The translations under genes were made by a program, and so were the position numbers. The notes beneath the pieces were generated by a model, which saw only the letters and a list, made by a program, of their open reading frames with translations, was not told the origin of the DNA and searched no databases. A stretch of DNA of 64,000 nt, taken from positions 199,088 to 263,087 of the forward strand of contig CAYRXW010000002.1 of the NCBI GenBank assembly GCA_964428335.1, written 5' to 3'. This stretch comes from GW2011-AR15 sp964428335. Its GTDB lineage: Archaea; Nanobdellota; Nanobdellia; Woesearchaeales; GW2011-AR15. Each line of letters begins with the position of its first letter. Position 1 is the stretch's first letter. Of the stretch, positions 42,294-50,673 are shown in pieces.

Positions 42294-44774
42294 TTATCTA
42301 TTTAAGTAGATATGGTTAAAAATAGGTCTTGCAAATTCCCAGGATTTGTCATTTTGCCACTTATGGAAAAATAAGTGTTTTGAATTTTCAGGTTTTTTTA
42401 GGGTACAATTATAGATCAAATCACGCCTGCTCCTGTCAGCATCCGGGTTATCGCTAACCATGCTGCCATCATTGTTAAAGAAAGATATAAGATTTCCTTT
42501 TTGATCCACATGATACAGTGCTCTAAGCATCTCTGCAACTCTTCCAAAAGCGATTATGCTTTCCGGGCTTCCCCAGTGGTTGCAAGAAGTAATATGCTCG
42601 TATTTAAGTTGATGTGCCATTTTTTTTATGGCATTCTTAAGGGGCCTTCGGGATTTTATAAACGATAATTCGAGCCCTTTCTCAAGGTTTGCTTCCTCTA
42701 AATTATGCTCGCTTTTCACCTTCACACCGATATCGAACAAAGGATCTCTTCCAGCTCTGCAGCTTTTAGGCCTTTCTTTTGTTCTTTTGTTTAATCTTGC
42801 ATATTCAGATGAATAAGTTTCCTCAATGACAAATTTTGAAAAATACTCGCTTTTTTCCAAAGGTATGCCAAGCAAGATTGAGGAGACATACAGCATGTAT
42901 GCAGCATTCTGGATTTTAGAATAATCTGTATCTTTTCTAAGTTCCATATTAAGCCTTAGCTCATGTTCGCTCTTATCTTCAACCGGCTGCGGCGTTCTTG
43001 CAACACCAAGATAAAATTCATCCCAGTTGTTGCTTTTTCTCACAGCATCAATGATATTATTCATGATAATCTGCCTTTCTTCATCTTCAAAATTAAACAG
43101 AGTCTGGTCAAGCCTGTAAACAATATGAACATCGCTTGCTTTCGCATCATGAGGTATAGCACCGCTCTCTTTTGCAGCATTTATGACAGAATCCCTAAAC
43201 TTCTGGTTGGGCTTTAGGAAATCAGCATCGTCACCACTGACAGAGCCATATTTGCAGTCTTTTCCAAATGTTTCTACAACATTTTTTGCTGCCTGGGTTT
43301 TCCATTGGCTGAAATACTTGTCAACCAAAACAGGGACATGATCCGGAAATAGCTCAGCATTCTCTTTTAGCTCTTCAGTGGCAGGCCCGCATGCAATTGC
43401 AGCATAAATCTTGTATTTTTTATTCACTTCAGGCAGCTTATAAAAACCGGCTAAAGTCAGCTCTCTTCTGATGTGTTTCATTATTTCCCTATCAAGTTCC
43501 CTGATGAAATAATGGGCCAAGTTTGTGGCTTCAACATAGAGATGCTCTAATATATTACTGTCATACATAGGTATGCTCATTCCCCTGACATTTTCTCTTT
43601 TTATGGCTTCATATATCCTTACTTTTTTTCCAAGGACCGTAGCCCAAAGATCATTTTTCAGCATATCGAGCTTATTATATGGGAAACTATTGTCATTTTG
43701 ATTAATCCTGGCCCAAAGCAGGTCATTGATTCTTTTTCTTTCAGATCTGGCAGTTTCTTCATCAAGTATATGATATGCTTTTTTTTCAAGATTGCTTAAT
43801 CTTTGAAGTGCTACTCTTGGAAGTGCATGCCTGGCATCACTTTTTTTACCTGTTGCAAGTTTTATTTCATATCCCCTGCTTATTGCAATTACTGATTTTG
43901 GATTTGACTTCAAGATATTTTTAGACACTTTTTTGAACCGGTCTTTAGCATCAAAGAATCCGGCAATGGAATTATCAGGTTCCAGAATATATTTCAAGTC
44001 TTTCCTGAGATGGGCATAATCAGTTTTTTCCTGGGATAAGTAATAACTGACTAATCTGTCAACCATAGCCAATCTCTTTATCCAGTTATTATATTCAGGA
44101 GTAAACCATCTGGAATTTTCCTGCCGCTTTGAGGTAGGTTCTAGCTCAAAAATCCTTGACATGATAGTATTATAGCTTTTTTTCTTGCCGGTATCTATCA
44201 ATTCATAACCTGATATCCTTGAGAACAATTCAGAATACCATTCTTTTCTATCTTGATTGCCTGCAGGATAGGATATGTCATTAAGCCTTTTATCTTTCTC
44301 TTTTTTCCTCTTAAATTCCTGCCATGCCAGTTTTCTTGATGCTAACCTTGCGCCTGTTGCTTCTTTAATTCCTTCTGTGATGATGCCTTTAAAAATATCA
44401 TCAATTACTTTTTTTGGAATATCTTCTCTATTTTCAAAACCAATCTCTATAGCAGAAATAACATTCTCAGTTGCAAAATTATACTCCTTTTCTTTTGCAA
44501 GATTGGCTAGATATGCTCTTACCAGTTCCCTGTTTTGTTCCGGAAGCACAGATTGAATGAAAAGTATCTTTTCAAATTGTTCAAGCCTCTCTATAGAGTC
44601 ATTTTTATTTAATATTTCTTCCAGGTCACTTTCAAAATCATCAGGTTTAAGGAACATTGATGCCAGGATGTCATAGTACTTATACTCTGCTTGTAGCGGA
44701 CTTCTAAGTATCTTATCCAAGGCTGCTTCATTCATTTGTCCTTTTTTCATTTCTTTATTTATAAATCTTTCCAT
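42294..44774 (-). CDS. Large protein with divergent EgtD-like methyltransferase region, 826 aa
   Basis: Residues 1-440 are mostly helical and charged with no recognised family. Residues 455-620 follow the motif order of the EgtD-like proteins at 14-17 kb: IYAAIACGPATEEL (456-468) as motif I, HVPVLVDKYFSQWKTQAAKNVV as strand 2, HIVYRLDQTLFNFEDEER (550-567) in place of YLGQTAFNG.TPEE, then EFYLGVARTP and LRKDTDYSKIQNAAYMLYVSSILLGI. The match is weak but collinear. A later Met (codon 9 or 14) could be the start. A palindrome ACTACTAATAAGTAGT lies between its promoter and ATG, and a double Lrp gene is divergent. Substrate unknown. Confidence 0.5.
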   Translation of the reverse strand: MERFINKEMKKGQMNEAALDKILRSPLQAEYKYYDILASMFLKPDDFESDLEEILNKNDSIERLEQFEKILFIQSVLPEQNRELVRAYLANLAKEKEYNFATENVISAIEIGFENREDIPKKVIDDIFKGIITEGIKEATGARLASRKLAWQEFKRKKEKDKRLNDISYPAGNQDRKEWYSELFSRISGYELIDTGKKKSYNTIMSRIFELEPTSKRQENSRWFTPEYNNWIKRLAMVDRLVSYYLSQEKTDYAHLRKDLKYILEPDNSIAGFFDAKDRFKKVSKNILKSNPKSVIAISRGYEIKLATGKKSDARHALPRVALQRLSNLEKKAYHILDEETARSERKRINDLLWARINQNDNSFPYNKLDMLKNDLWATVLGKKVRIYEAIKRENVRGMSIPMYDSNILEHLYVEATNLAHYFIRELDREIMKHIRRELTLAGFYKLPEVNKKYKIYAAIACGPATEELKENAELFPDHVPVLVDKYFSQWKTQAAKNVVETFGKDCKYGSVSGDDADFLKPNQKFRDSVINAAKESGAIPHDAKASDVHIVYRLDQTLFNFEDEERQIIMNNIIDAVRKSNNWDEFYLGVARTPQPVEDKSEHELRLNMELRKDTDYSKIQNAAYMLYVSSILLGIPLEKSEYFSKFVIEETYSSEYARLNKRTKERPKSCRAGRDPLFDIGVKVKSEHNLEEANLEKGLELSFIKSRRPLKNAIKKMAHQLKYEHITSCNHWGSPESIIAFGRVAEMLRALYHVDQKGNLISFFNNDGSMVSDNPDADRSRRDLIYNCTLKKPENSKHLFFHKWQNDKSWEFARPIFNHIYLNR

Positions 44775-44780
44775 ATTTTA

Positions 44781-44796
44781 ACTACTAATAAGTAGT
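44781..44796. promoter_or_regulatory. ACTACT-N4-AGTAGT palindrome, site 1
   Basis: ACTACTAATAAGTAGT, a 6+6 inverted repeat with 4-nt spacer, 7 nt upstream of the 826-aa gene's ATG and about 83 nt from the divergent Lrp gene. Near-identical motifs recur at 48190-48205 and 53324-53339. Confidence 0.55.
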
Positions 44797-44878
44797 ATAA
44801 TGCATTAAATTTATTCCTTATTAAACAAAAATCCTATTTTTTTACTGAAAAATTAAATTTAAATAGTTTAAAGAAATA

Positions 44879-45853
44879 ATGATAAAAATGTCGTCGTTTA
44901 AACTTGATAAAAAAGACAGAAAAATCCTATATCAGCTTGATTTGAACTCCAGGCAATCTTATACTAGAATCGGGAAATCTGTAGGACTTTCCAAAGAAGT
45001 GGTAAACTATAGGATGCAAAGGCTTGAAAAAAGTGAGTTCATATCATCTTACTACATCATCATTAACTTATTTAAGCTTGGCTATCAGTATATAAGATTA
45101 TTTCTAAAATACCAGAATATCAATTCAGATATAGAGAAAGAGATTACAGAATATCTAAAACATGTTCCTCAGGCAAGCTGGATAGGAAGCCAGGAGGGCA
45201 TATGGAATCTTGCAATTGTTTTCTTAGTTAAGACAAATGAGGAATTGAACGCAATCATAAAAGAATTATTCTATAGATATGGGGATTATTTTAGTGAGCG
45301 TGAAATTAGCCCATCACTTAGGATTTCGCACTTCAAGCAGAAATTTCTTCATGAAACAAAGGATTATTCTTCTGATATAATTGAAGGTCCGATTATTGAT
45401 AGTGCAATTGATGAGGTTGATTATTCTATTCTGAAATCTCTTTCAGAAAATGCAAGGGAAGAAATAATCAGCATTGCAAAAAAAACAAGATTAACTCCAA
45501 AAAATATAATCTTTAGGATAAGGAAACTGGAAGATAAAGGGATAATATTAGCATATAAGCCTTCATTTAACTTGCCGATGCTAGGGTATCATTATTTCCA
45601 TATTTTCCTTTATCTTAAAAACCCAACTCCTGAGCATGAAAAAAAAATCTATTCTTATCTTGCAAACCAGATGAACATATTCTATATCAGCCAGGCGCTG
45701 GGAAAAGCGGATTTTGAATTTGAAATAGCCCTGCAGTCGCATAATGAGCTTTTTAATTTCATGAAAGAATTTAGGGATAGATTCAGCGAACAAGTCAGGG
45801 ATTTTCTTACAGTCTTAATATATAAAACCCACAAGATAAAATATTTACCCTAA
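44879..45853 (+). CDS. Double Lrp/AsnC-type transcription regulator 2
   Basis: A 324-residue paralogue of the regulator at 17437-18408, with the same two helix-turn-helix units: DRKILYQLDLNSRQSYTRIGKSVGLSKEVVNYRMQRLEKSEFI near the start and DYSILKSLSENAREEIISIAKKTRLTPKNIIFRIRKLEDKGII near the middle. A TATA-like AATTAAATTTAAATAG about 20-25 nt upstream of the ATG suggests a leaderless message; an ATG three codons in is possible. It is divergent from the 826-aa EgtD-like gene, with a palindrome between them, the classical layout of a local regulator. Confidence 0.75.
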   Translation: MIKMSSFKLDKKDRKILYQLDLNSRQSYTRIGKSVGLSKEVVNYRMQRLEKSEFISSYYIIINLFKLGYQYIRLFLKYQNINSDIEKEITEYLKHVPQASWIGSQEGIWNLAIVFLVKTNEELNAIIKELFYRYGDYFSEREISPSLRISHFKQKFLHETKDYSSDIIEGPIIDSAIDEVDYSILKSLSENAREEIISIAKKTRLTPKNIIFRIRKLEDKGIILAYKPSFNLPMLGYHYFHIFLYLKNPTPEHEKKIYSYLANQMNIFYISQALGKADFEFEIALQSHNELFNFMKEFRDRFSEQVRDFLTVLIYKTHKIKYLP

Positions 45854-45887
45854 AACTATATAAAACCTATTAATCTTCTTCAGATAT

Positions 45888-46544
45888 ATGAAATTCCTCT
45901 TCATGGAGACAAGGTATGATGGGAAGATTGAAGTCCCTAAAAAAGTGATAGAAAAACTTCCAAAGATAATCGGCTTATTTTTTACAGTGCAGTTCATTGA
46001 GTCGCTTGAAGACGTAAAAAAAGACATTGAAGCGACAGGAAGAACAGTAAAACTGATGAAAGGAAAGCATACAAAATACCTTGGGCAGATTTACGGATGC
46101 AACCTTGAAAAATTTCCAGGTGTTGATGCTTTCCTATATGTCGGAGATGGGCACTTCCACCCAAAAGCCCTTGTTCTAGGAAATGATCAGGAAGTCCATA
46201 TATGGAATCCAATCAAAGAAGAATATTCTGTTGTCACAAAGAAACTTATGGAACAGGAGATAAGACGGCAGAAAGCATCCTATTCAGCATTCCTGATGAA
46301 AAAAAAAATCGGCGTTTTGATTTCAACAAAAAACGGCCAGTCATATTATCCTTATGCATCAAAGATAAAGGAGAAATATCCAGACAAGGAGTTCTATTTC
46401 ATAGCATTCGATACAATTGATTTTGGTGCACTTGATGACTTCAATTTCATAGAAGTATGGGTAAACACAGCCTGCCCAAGGATAGGATGGGATGACACAA
46501 AAAGAACTAGTAAACCAATGGTTGATTTGGGGACAGTATTATGA
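45888..46544 (+). CDS. dph2: Dph2-like diphthamide synthase protein lacking the first domain
   Basis: A 218-residue relative of archaeal Dph2, the radical-SAM-like 4Fe-4S enzyme that modifies a His of elongation factor 2. Present: the second-domain Cys in YLGQIYGCNLEKF (Cys71), VDAFLYVGDGHFHPKAL, IGVLISTKNGQ, and the third-domain Cys in WVNTACPRIGWDD (Cys196). The spacing of 125 residues agrees with the ~124 recalled for the Pyrococcus enzyme. The first domain with its YGACC cysteine is missing (normal length ~340). A TATA-like ACTATATAAAACC is ~25 nt upstream of the ATG, so the short form looks genuine. Confidence 0.7.
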   Translation: MKFLFMETRYDGKIEVPKKVIEKLPKIIGLFFTVQFIESLEDVKKDIEATGRTVKLMKGKHTKYLGQIYGCNLEKFPGVDAFLYVGDGHFHPKALVLGNDQEVHIWNPIKEEYSVVTKKLMEQEIRRQKASYSAFLMKKKIGVLISTKNGQSYYPYASKIKEKYPDKEFYFIAFDTIDFGALDDFNFIEVWVNTACPRIGWDDTKRTSKPMVDLGTVL

Positions 46545-46801
46545 ACCTAGAAAAAGAAATTCAATTAATCAAGGAAAGAAACAGAAAAGTAGAAGCAGAC
46601 AAAGCATGGGAAACAAGTTTCCTTAGAAAACTAATAGTTGCAGCATTAACGTATTTTACAGTAGTCATATTTTTTTATACAGCAAAAATACAAAATCCTT
46701 TTCTTAATGCAATTGTACCTTCAATGGCATTTTTAATTTCAACGCTTACTTTACCTTATTTTAAGAAATTATGGCTAAAATATTTTTATAAAAATAATTA
46801 A
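46541..46801 (+). CDS. Small two-span membrane protein coupled to the Dph2-like gene
   Basis: An 86-residue protein whose ATG overlaps the Dph2-like stop as ATGA. The N-terminus is helical and charged (EKEIQLIKERNRKVEADKAWETSFLRK), followed by two membrane spans with a short loop (AKIQNPFLN) and the pattern VPSMAFLISTLTLPYFKKLW. I recall similar small RNxxVExDKAWE membrane proteins from DPANN archaea and candidate-phyla bacteria; function is unknown. Confidence 0.6.
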   Translation: MNLEKEIQLIKERNRKVEADKAWETSFLRKLIVAALTYFTVVIFFYTAKIQNPFLNAIVPSMAFLISTLTLPYFKKLWLKYFYKNN

Positions 46802-46806
46802 GGTAA

Positions 46807-47286
46807 TTAAATTCTATCATAAACCCTGAAATAATAATCATACGGATTCTTTTCATCCCTTATTCCTTTCTCTTCAGAAACAAGCTTCCATTCATTTAAT
46901 TCAAATCCAGGAAAATATGCATCTGCTTTAAATTCATGGTCTATAAATGTGATATATAATTTCTCAGAATATTCCAAAAACTGCTTATATATTGATGCTC
47001 CACCTATAACAAAGGCATCTTCATCCTTAACCATATCTAATGCTTCATTTATTGAAGTGACTACAAAACATCCAAGGATATCTTTTTTTGAAAAATTAAG
47101 CACAATATTTTTTCTTCCAGGAAGCGGTTTTCCTAATGATTCAAAAGTCCTAAGCCCCATGATAACAGGTTTTCCAAATGTTGTTTTCTTAAAATGTTTC
47201 AAATCTTCCGGAAGATTCCATGGCAGGCTGTTATTTATCCCTATTTCCCTGTTTTTCCCCATTGCCCATATCATTGAAAGTGCCAT
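46807..47286 (-). CDS. folA: Dihydrofolate reductase
   Basis: A 159-residue enzyme regenerating tetrahydrofolate with NADPH, needed after thymidylate synthase. Motifs: IWAMGKNREIGINNSLPWNLPEDLKHFKKTTFGKPVIMG, GRKNIVLNFSKK, and DAFVIGGASIYKQFLEYSEKLYITFIDHEFKADAYFP. The ATG at 47286 follows a TATA-like element (47308-47318) by about 26 nt and matches the family N-terminus; the open frame extends 29 codons further into the upstream gene but that part is not DHFR-like. Thymidylate synthase is encoded close by. Confidence 0.93.
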   Translation of the reverse strand: MALSMIWAMGKNREIGINNSLPWNLPEDLKHFKKTTFGKPVIMGLRTFESLGKPLPGRKNIVLNFSKKDILGCFVVTSINEALDMVKDEDAFVIGGASIYKQFLEYSEKLYITFIDHEFKADAYFPGFELNEWKLVSEEKGIRDEKNPYDYYFRVYDRI

Positions 47287-47317
47287 TGAAAAATAATATA
47301 TTTGAAGATTTAAATAG

Positions 47318-48160
47318 CTATTGACCAATTTTTGGCAGGATATCACTTTGAAACCTAAATTGTTCAACGTCAATCATGACAAGGTTAATTTTCCCATCTT
47401 TTCCAAGGTTATACATATAGTTTTCAGAAGAAGTATAAGTATGGATGTTCCATTTTTTCAAATACACATGTTTAACATTATCGGCAAATATTTTCAATGC
47501 TTTTGTAGTCATTTCTGGTTCACTAGTCTCTAAAAATGATTCGGATAGGAAATCTATTCCATCCTGACCAAATATTCTTTCATACATAACATAGCATTTT
47601 CTATTTCTGCCTGGTTTATATTCCATGTAACCATAAATTTTTGGCGCAGATAATTGGATTCTTTCAGCCAGATTATTCTCTTTTAAATAGTTCAGTGACC
47701 ATAATAATTCCTGTTTGTTATAACGCTGAGCATTATCCTCAAGCACTGAAAATATATCTTCAGTCTTTGCGCTTTCAAACAAGGGCTTCAAGGCTGAGTA
47801 GATTGCTATGTTTGTAAGTATATTAAAATAAGTTGGGTGTTCACTTCCTTTTATTTCTTTTACAAAAAGCGTGTCATTATCCGTTCCTGGCAGATTGCAG
47901 ATATAATTAATTGAGTGTCCTTTGTTTATTTTATTGCCATATTTCTTAATCCATCTGTTACCAGAGCTTAAAGAAAGTTCCACTAGGTGCATTCCTAGGT
48001 TTATATCCATCTCTTCTGCAAAAAATAACCTGAAATCATCTTTTTTATATGTACCTGTAATCAAATTAATAACTCGTCTATCTAAACTTAATTGATTTAA
48101 TTTTCTTAAGTCACTAATATTGTTTAGATGTGTAAGTGCCTCAGTTCCATTGACTAGCAT
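47318..48160 (-). CDS. Protein with degenerate kinase-like fold, 280 aa
   Basis: No family is certain. Features recalling protein-kinase-like or aminoglycoside-phosphotransferase folds: a VAVK-like LFVKEIK (Lys101), CYVMYERIFG as hinge, and WNIHTYTSSENYMYN followed by KINLVMIDVEQFRF, in the place of the HGDxHxxN catalytic loop and the metal-binding IDFE (Asp264). The catalytic-loop Asp appears replaced (HTYTSSEN), so it may be a pseudokinase, or the resemblance may be accidental. Upstream it has a TACTA-type palindrome related to those at 44.8 and 53.3 kb. Confidence 0.4.
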   Translation of the reverse strand: MLVNGTEALTHLNNISDLRKLNQLSLDRRVINLITGTYKKDDFRLFFAEEMDINLGMHLVELSLSSGNRWIKKYGNKINKGHSINYICNLPGTDNDTLFVKEIKGSEHPTYFNILTNIAIYSALKPLFESAKTEDIFSVLEDNAQRYNKQELLWSLNYLKENNLAERIQLSAPKIYGYMEYKPGRNRKCYVMYERIFGQDGIDFLSESFLETSEPEMTTKALKIFADNVKHVYLKKWNIHTYTSSENYMYNLGKDGKINLVMIDVEQFRFQSDILPKIGQ

Positions 48161-48189
48161 AATAATGTTAAAAAGAACTAATATTTATT

Positions 48190-48205
48190 ACTATCTAATA
48201 GTAGT
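48190..48205. promoter_or_regulatory. ACTACT-type palindrome, site 2 (imperfect)
   Basis: ACTATCTAATAGTAGT matches the perfect sites at 11 of 16 positions, keeping ACTA..AGTAGT. It lies between the thymidylate synthase stop and the 280-aa gene's ATG (30 nt upstream), close to an AT-rich promoter-like stretch. Confidence 0.4.
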
Positions 48206-49080
48206 TAAACAGCAACATCCCCTTTTATCGCAGGATGAGGATCATAACCTATTAATTCAAAATCCTCAAATTTAAAATCAAAAATTGATTTAACATCATT
48301 ATTAATTTTCATTATTGGAAGTTTTTTTGGTTCTCTGGAAAGCTGTAATTTTACCTGTTCAATATGATTTGAATAGATATGCGCATCTCCAAAAGTATGG
48401 ACAAAATCACCAAGTTTTAAATTTGTTACATGGGCAACCATCATAGTTAAAAGAGCATAAGATGCAATATTAAATGGGACTCCTAAAAAGACATCAGCGC
48501 TTCTTTGGTAAAGCTGGCAGCTTAATCTTCCGTTTATCACATAAAACTGGAAAAGTGTGTGGCATGGTGGCAAGCCTGCTTTTGCCATTTCCTCAATTTC
48601 TGGAGGATTCCATGCTGAAACAATTAATCTTCTTGAATCAGGATTTTTTTTAATTTCTTCAATAACCCACTTTATCTGGTCATACTCATTAAAGTTTCTC
48701 CATTGTTTTCCATAAACTGGTCCAAGTTCACCATATTTTTTTGCAAATTCATCATTTTCAGCAACTTTTTTTGCAAATTCTTCTATTGTTTCCCCTTTAA
48801 ACTCATTGGAATTCTTGTATTTTTTATAAGGCCATGCATCCCAGATATGAACATTATTTTTAGCAAGGTATCTTAAATTTGTGTCTCCCTGTAAAAACCA
48901 GATAAGTTCATGGATAATCCCTTTTAAAAAAACCTTTTTTGTAGTCAGAAGTGGAAAGCCTTTTTGTAAGTCAAAACGCATCTGATATCCAAAGACACTA
49001 ATTGTTCCTGTTCCGGTTCTATCAGATTTAAAAGTTCCGTTATCAAGGATGTGTTTAAGAAGAGTAAGATATTGTTCCAT
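48205..49080 (-). CDS. thyA: Thymidylate synthase (ThyA)
   Basis: A 291-residue folate-dependent enzyme making dTMP from dUMP. Signatures: SDRTGTGTISVFGYQMRFDL, HELIWFLQGDTNLRYL, GPVYGKQWRNF, catalytic Cys in GLPPCHTLFQFYV, QLYQRSADVFLGVPFNIASYALLTMMVAHV and GDAHIYSNHIEQV. The ATG at 49080 is ~25 nt after a TATA-like AAACATATAACC; the frame extends to a TTG at 49122 that I reject. ThyA oxidises methylenetetrahydrofolate to dihydrofolate, which the nearby DHFR recycles. Confidence 0.96.
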   Translation of the reverse strand: MEQYLTLLKHILDNGTFKSDRTGTGTISVFGYQMRFDLQKGFPLLTTKKVFLKGIIHELIWFLQGDTNLRYLAKNNVHIWDAWPYKKYKNSNEFKGETIEEFAKKVAENDEFAKKYGELGPVYGKQWRNFNEYDQIKWVIEEIKKNPDSRRLIVSAWNPPEIEEMAKAGLPPCHTLFQFYVINGRLSCQLYQRSADVFLGVPFNIASYALLTMMVAHVTNLKLGDFVHTFGDAHIYSNHIEQVKLQLSREPKKLPIMKINNDVKSIFDFKFEDFELIGYDPHPAIKGDVAV

Positions 49081-49124
49081 TTGGATAAACTTAAGGTTAT
49101 ATGTTTTTAAAGGTTTTGACAAAC

Positions 49125-49739
49125 TTATTTTTTATAGTATCTTTCCAATTCTTTTATCTGGTTTCCTAATTGGACTTCTTTTTTGAATAATTGGTCGTTA
49201 AAAGCAAGGCTTGGATCATTTCTAATATGTTTTAGTAAGTAAGTGCTAAATAATAATCCATATGTTTCCTGAATTGCTTTGTCTTTCCAATCGTTTGAAA
49301 AAACATCACCTCTGCATGAAGAAGTACGACATTGGCAATTATTAAGTCCAAGAATAGATTCAGACATAGCATAATCAAAAGTAAGCTCTTCGCCAGCATA
49401 AATAGTTCTTCTTGAGACAAGGTATCTAGGTCCAAATATTCCACAGTTTGGGTCGCAGCTGTGGTTGACATGGTCGCCGTAAGTTATTTGCTTTTTATTT
49501 TTAGGACCTAAAAATAAGTGGTCATCAACCTGAAGTGCTAAATCTTCATCATAAATTGAAAGATTTTTATATCTGCTATGCCACATTACAGTTCCTCCAA
49601 AAGCAACTAAAAATGTTTTTTCAGGTATAAGAACCTTTGCAATAAGCCCTTGTCCAGCAATACCACTTGTATCATTATGTTCAACTAAATCACAAACAGA
49701 ATTAGGCCCAAGTTCCTGACCATGGAGTAATATGTTCAT
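49125..49739 (-). CDS. SET-domain protein (lysine methyltransferase-like)
   Basis: A 204-residue protein with a SET core and post-SET cysteines. GIAGQGLIAKVLIPEKTFLVAFGG starts the domain; GDHVNHSCDPNCG (Asn92-His93-Ser94-Cys95) and AGEELTFDYAM (Tyr123) form the SAM-binding pseudoknot; CQCRTSSCRG supplies three Cys of a post-SET zinc site. It should transfer methyl groups from SAM to lysine in proteins. In an organism that carries a histone, the histone is one candidate substrate, others being ribosomal or DNA-binding proteins. The C-terminal 50 residues are helical. Confidence 0.82.
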   Translation of the reverse strand: MNILLHGQELGPNSVCDLVEHNDTSGIAGQGLIAKVLIPEKTFLVAFGGTVMWHSRYKNLSIYDEDLALQVDDHLFLGPKNKKQITYGDHVNHSCDPNCGIFGPRYLVSRRTIYAGEELTFDYAMSESILGLNNCQCRTSSCRGDVFSNDWKDKAIQETYGLLFSTYLLKHIRNDPSLAFNDQLFKKEVQLGNQIKELERYYKK

Positions 49740-49792
49740 TTAAAAAAAGTAAAATAAGTCAGATTTTAAATGTGATGTTTAATATTTGATAC

Positions 49793-49807
49793 TTATAGAA
49801 TCTATAA
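49793..49807. promoter_or_regulatory. 15-bp palindrome in divergent promoter region
   Basis: TTATAGAATCTATAA is a perfect 7+1+7 inverted repeat between the divergent SET gene (ATG at 49739) and the 253-aa gene (ATG at 49876). Its AT content makes chance likelier than for GC-mixed sites, but its position suits an operator. Confidence 0.35.
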
Positions 49808-49875
49808 TATTTTTTTTAGCTTAAATAAGATTTCATAGAAACTTTAATATTAATGTTTTACTTGTATTAATTTAA

Positions 49876-50637
49876 ATGCATGAAATACCTAAATTTTACG
49901 AACTGCTTACCAAATTGAAAACAAAAATCAATCAAATCCCAACAGGTTTATCACTTTTCCCTAAAATAAATTTGCCTGATATAACACAGATTAATGTAGA
50001 TAATTCTTTTGAATTAACAACAAATTTTGAAAATTTGCCTTTAACTTTATTAGAGTTTTATAGACTGCTTATTGATTTAAAGGGAAAAAACGTATCAAAA
50101 AAAGAAATAATAAATTCAATAAATAGAAAAATAAAGGAATGCAATGAATTACTCAGATTAACTAATTTAAAACAAGAATGGGAGGTTCTTAAATCAAAAG
50201 TAAAAGAATTTAAATTATTTGTAGGTCAGCCAAGATCAGAAATATCGTTGCATTTAGATAAAATTTTAGTAAATTCACTCTCACCAAATAACTATCTTGT
50301 TGAAAAAGATTATGTAGAGTATTATGGCTTAGGAAGAGGTATACCTTTTGAATTTATTATGCCAAGTGGTGAAACATTAAAGGAATTTTTAAATGAGATA
50401 ATTGTCAAATGCACACTTTTTTTATCGTTGATAGAAAATAATCACAATTTAAATTTTGATGAGCGAGCTGTTTCCCAAATTTCAAATTTTGTTCCAAAAA
50501 CAAGCATAGCTCTTGAAAAAAACAAAAATGGAATTCCGATATATCTGATAGCTGCAGCAAGAACAGAATTTCATTTCTTGGATAACGCATTGCGTATGCT
50601 TGACGATGAAATGGAAAAACTGTTTCAAATAGTCTAG
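49876..50637 (+). CDS. Unknown 253-aa helical protein
   Basis: A mainly helical, charged protein with no family I recognise. Segments include EIPKFYELLTKLKTKINQIP, ENLPLTLLEFYRLLIDLKGKNVSKKEIINSINRKIKECNELL and a C-terminal RTEFHFLDNALRMLDDEMEKLFQIV. The short beta-looking KDYVEYYGLGRGIPFEFIMPSGE interrupts the helices. TATA-like AATATTAATG and TTGTATTAATTTAAATG stretches precede the ATG. Gln codons are mostly CAA (4 of 6). Confidence 0.55.
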   Translation: MHEIPKFYELLTKLKTKINQIPTGLSLFPKINLPDITQINVDNSFELTTNFENLPLTLLEFYRLLIDLKGKNVSKKEIINSINRKIKECNELLRLTNLKQEWEVLKSKVKEFKLFVGQPRSEISLHLDKILVNSLSPNNYLVEKDYVEYYGLGRGIPFEFIMPSGETLKEFLNEIIVKCTLFLSLIENNHNLNFDERAVSQISNFVPKTSIALEKNKNGIPIYLIAAARTEFHFLDNALRMLDDEMEKLFQIV

Positions 50638-50673
50638 TTTTTATATTTAAATTCTCAAAGTCAAAAAAAGAGT

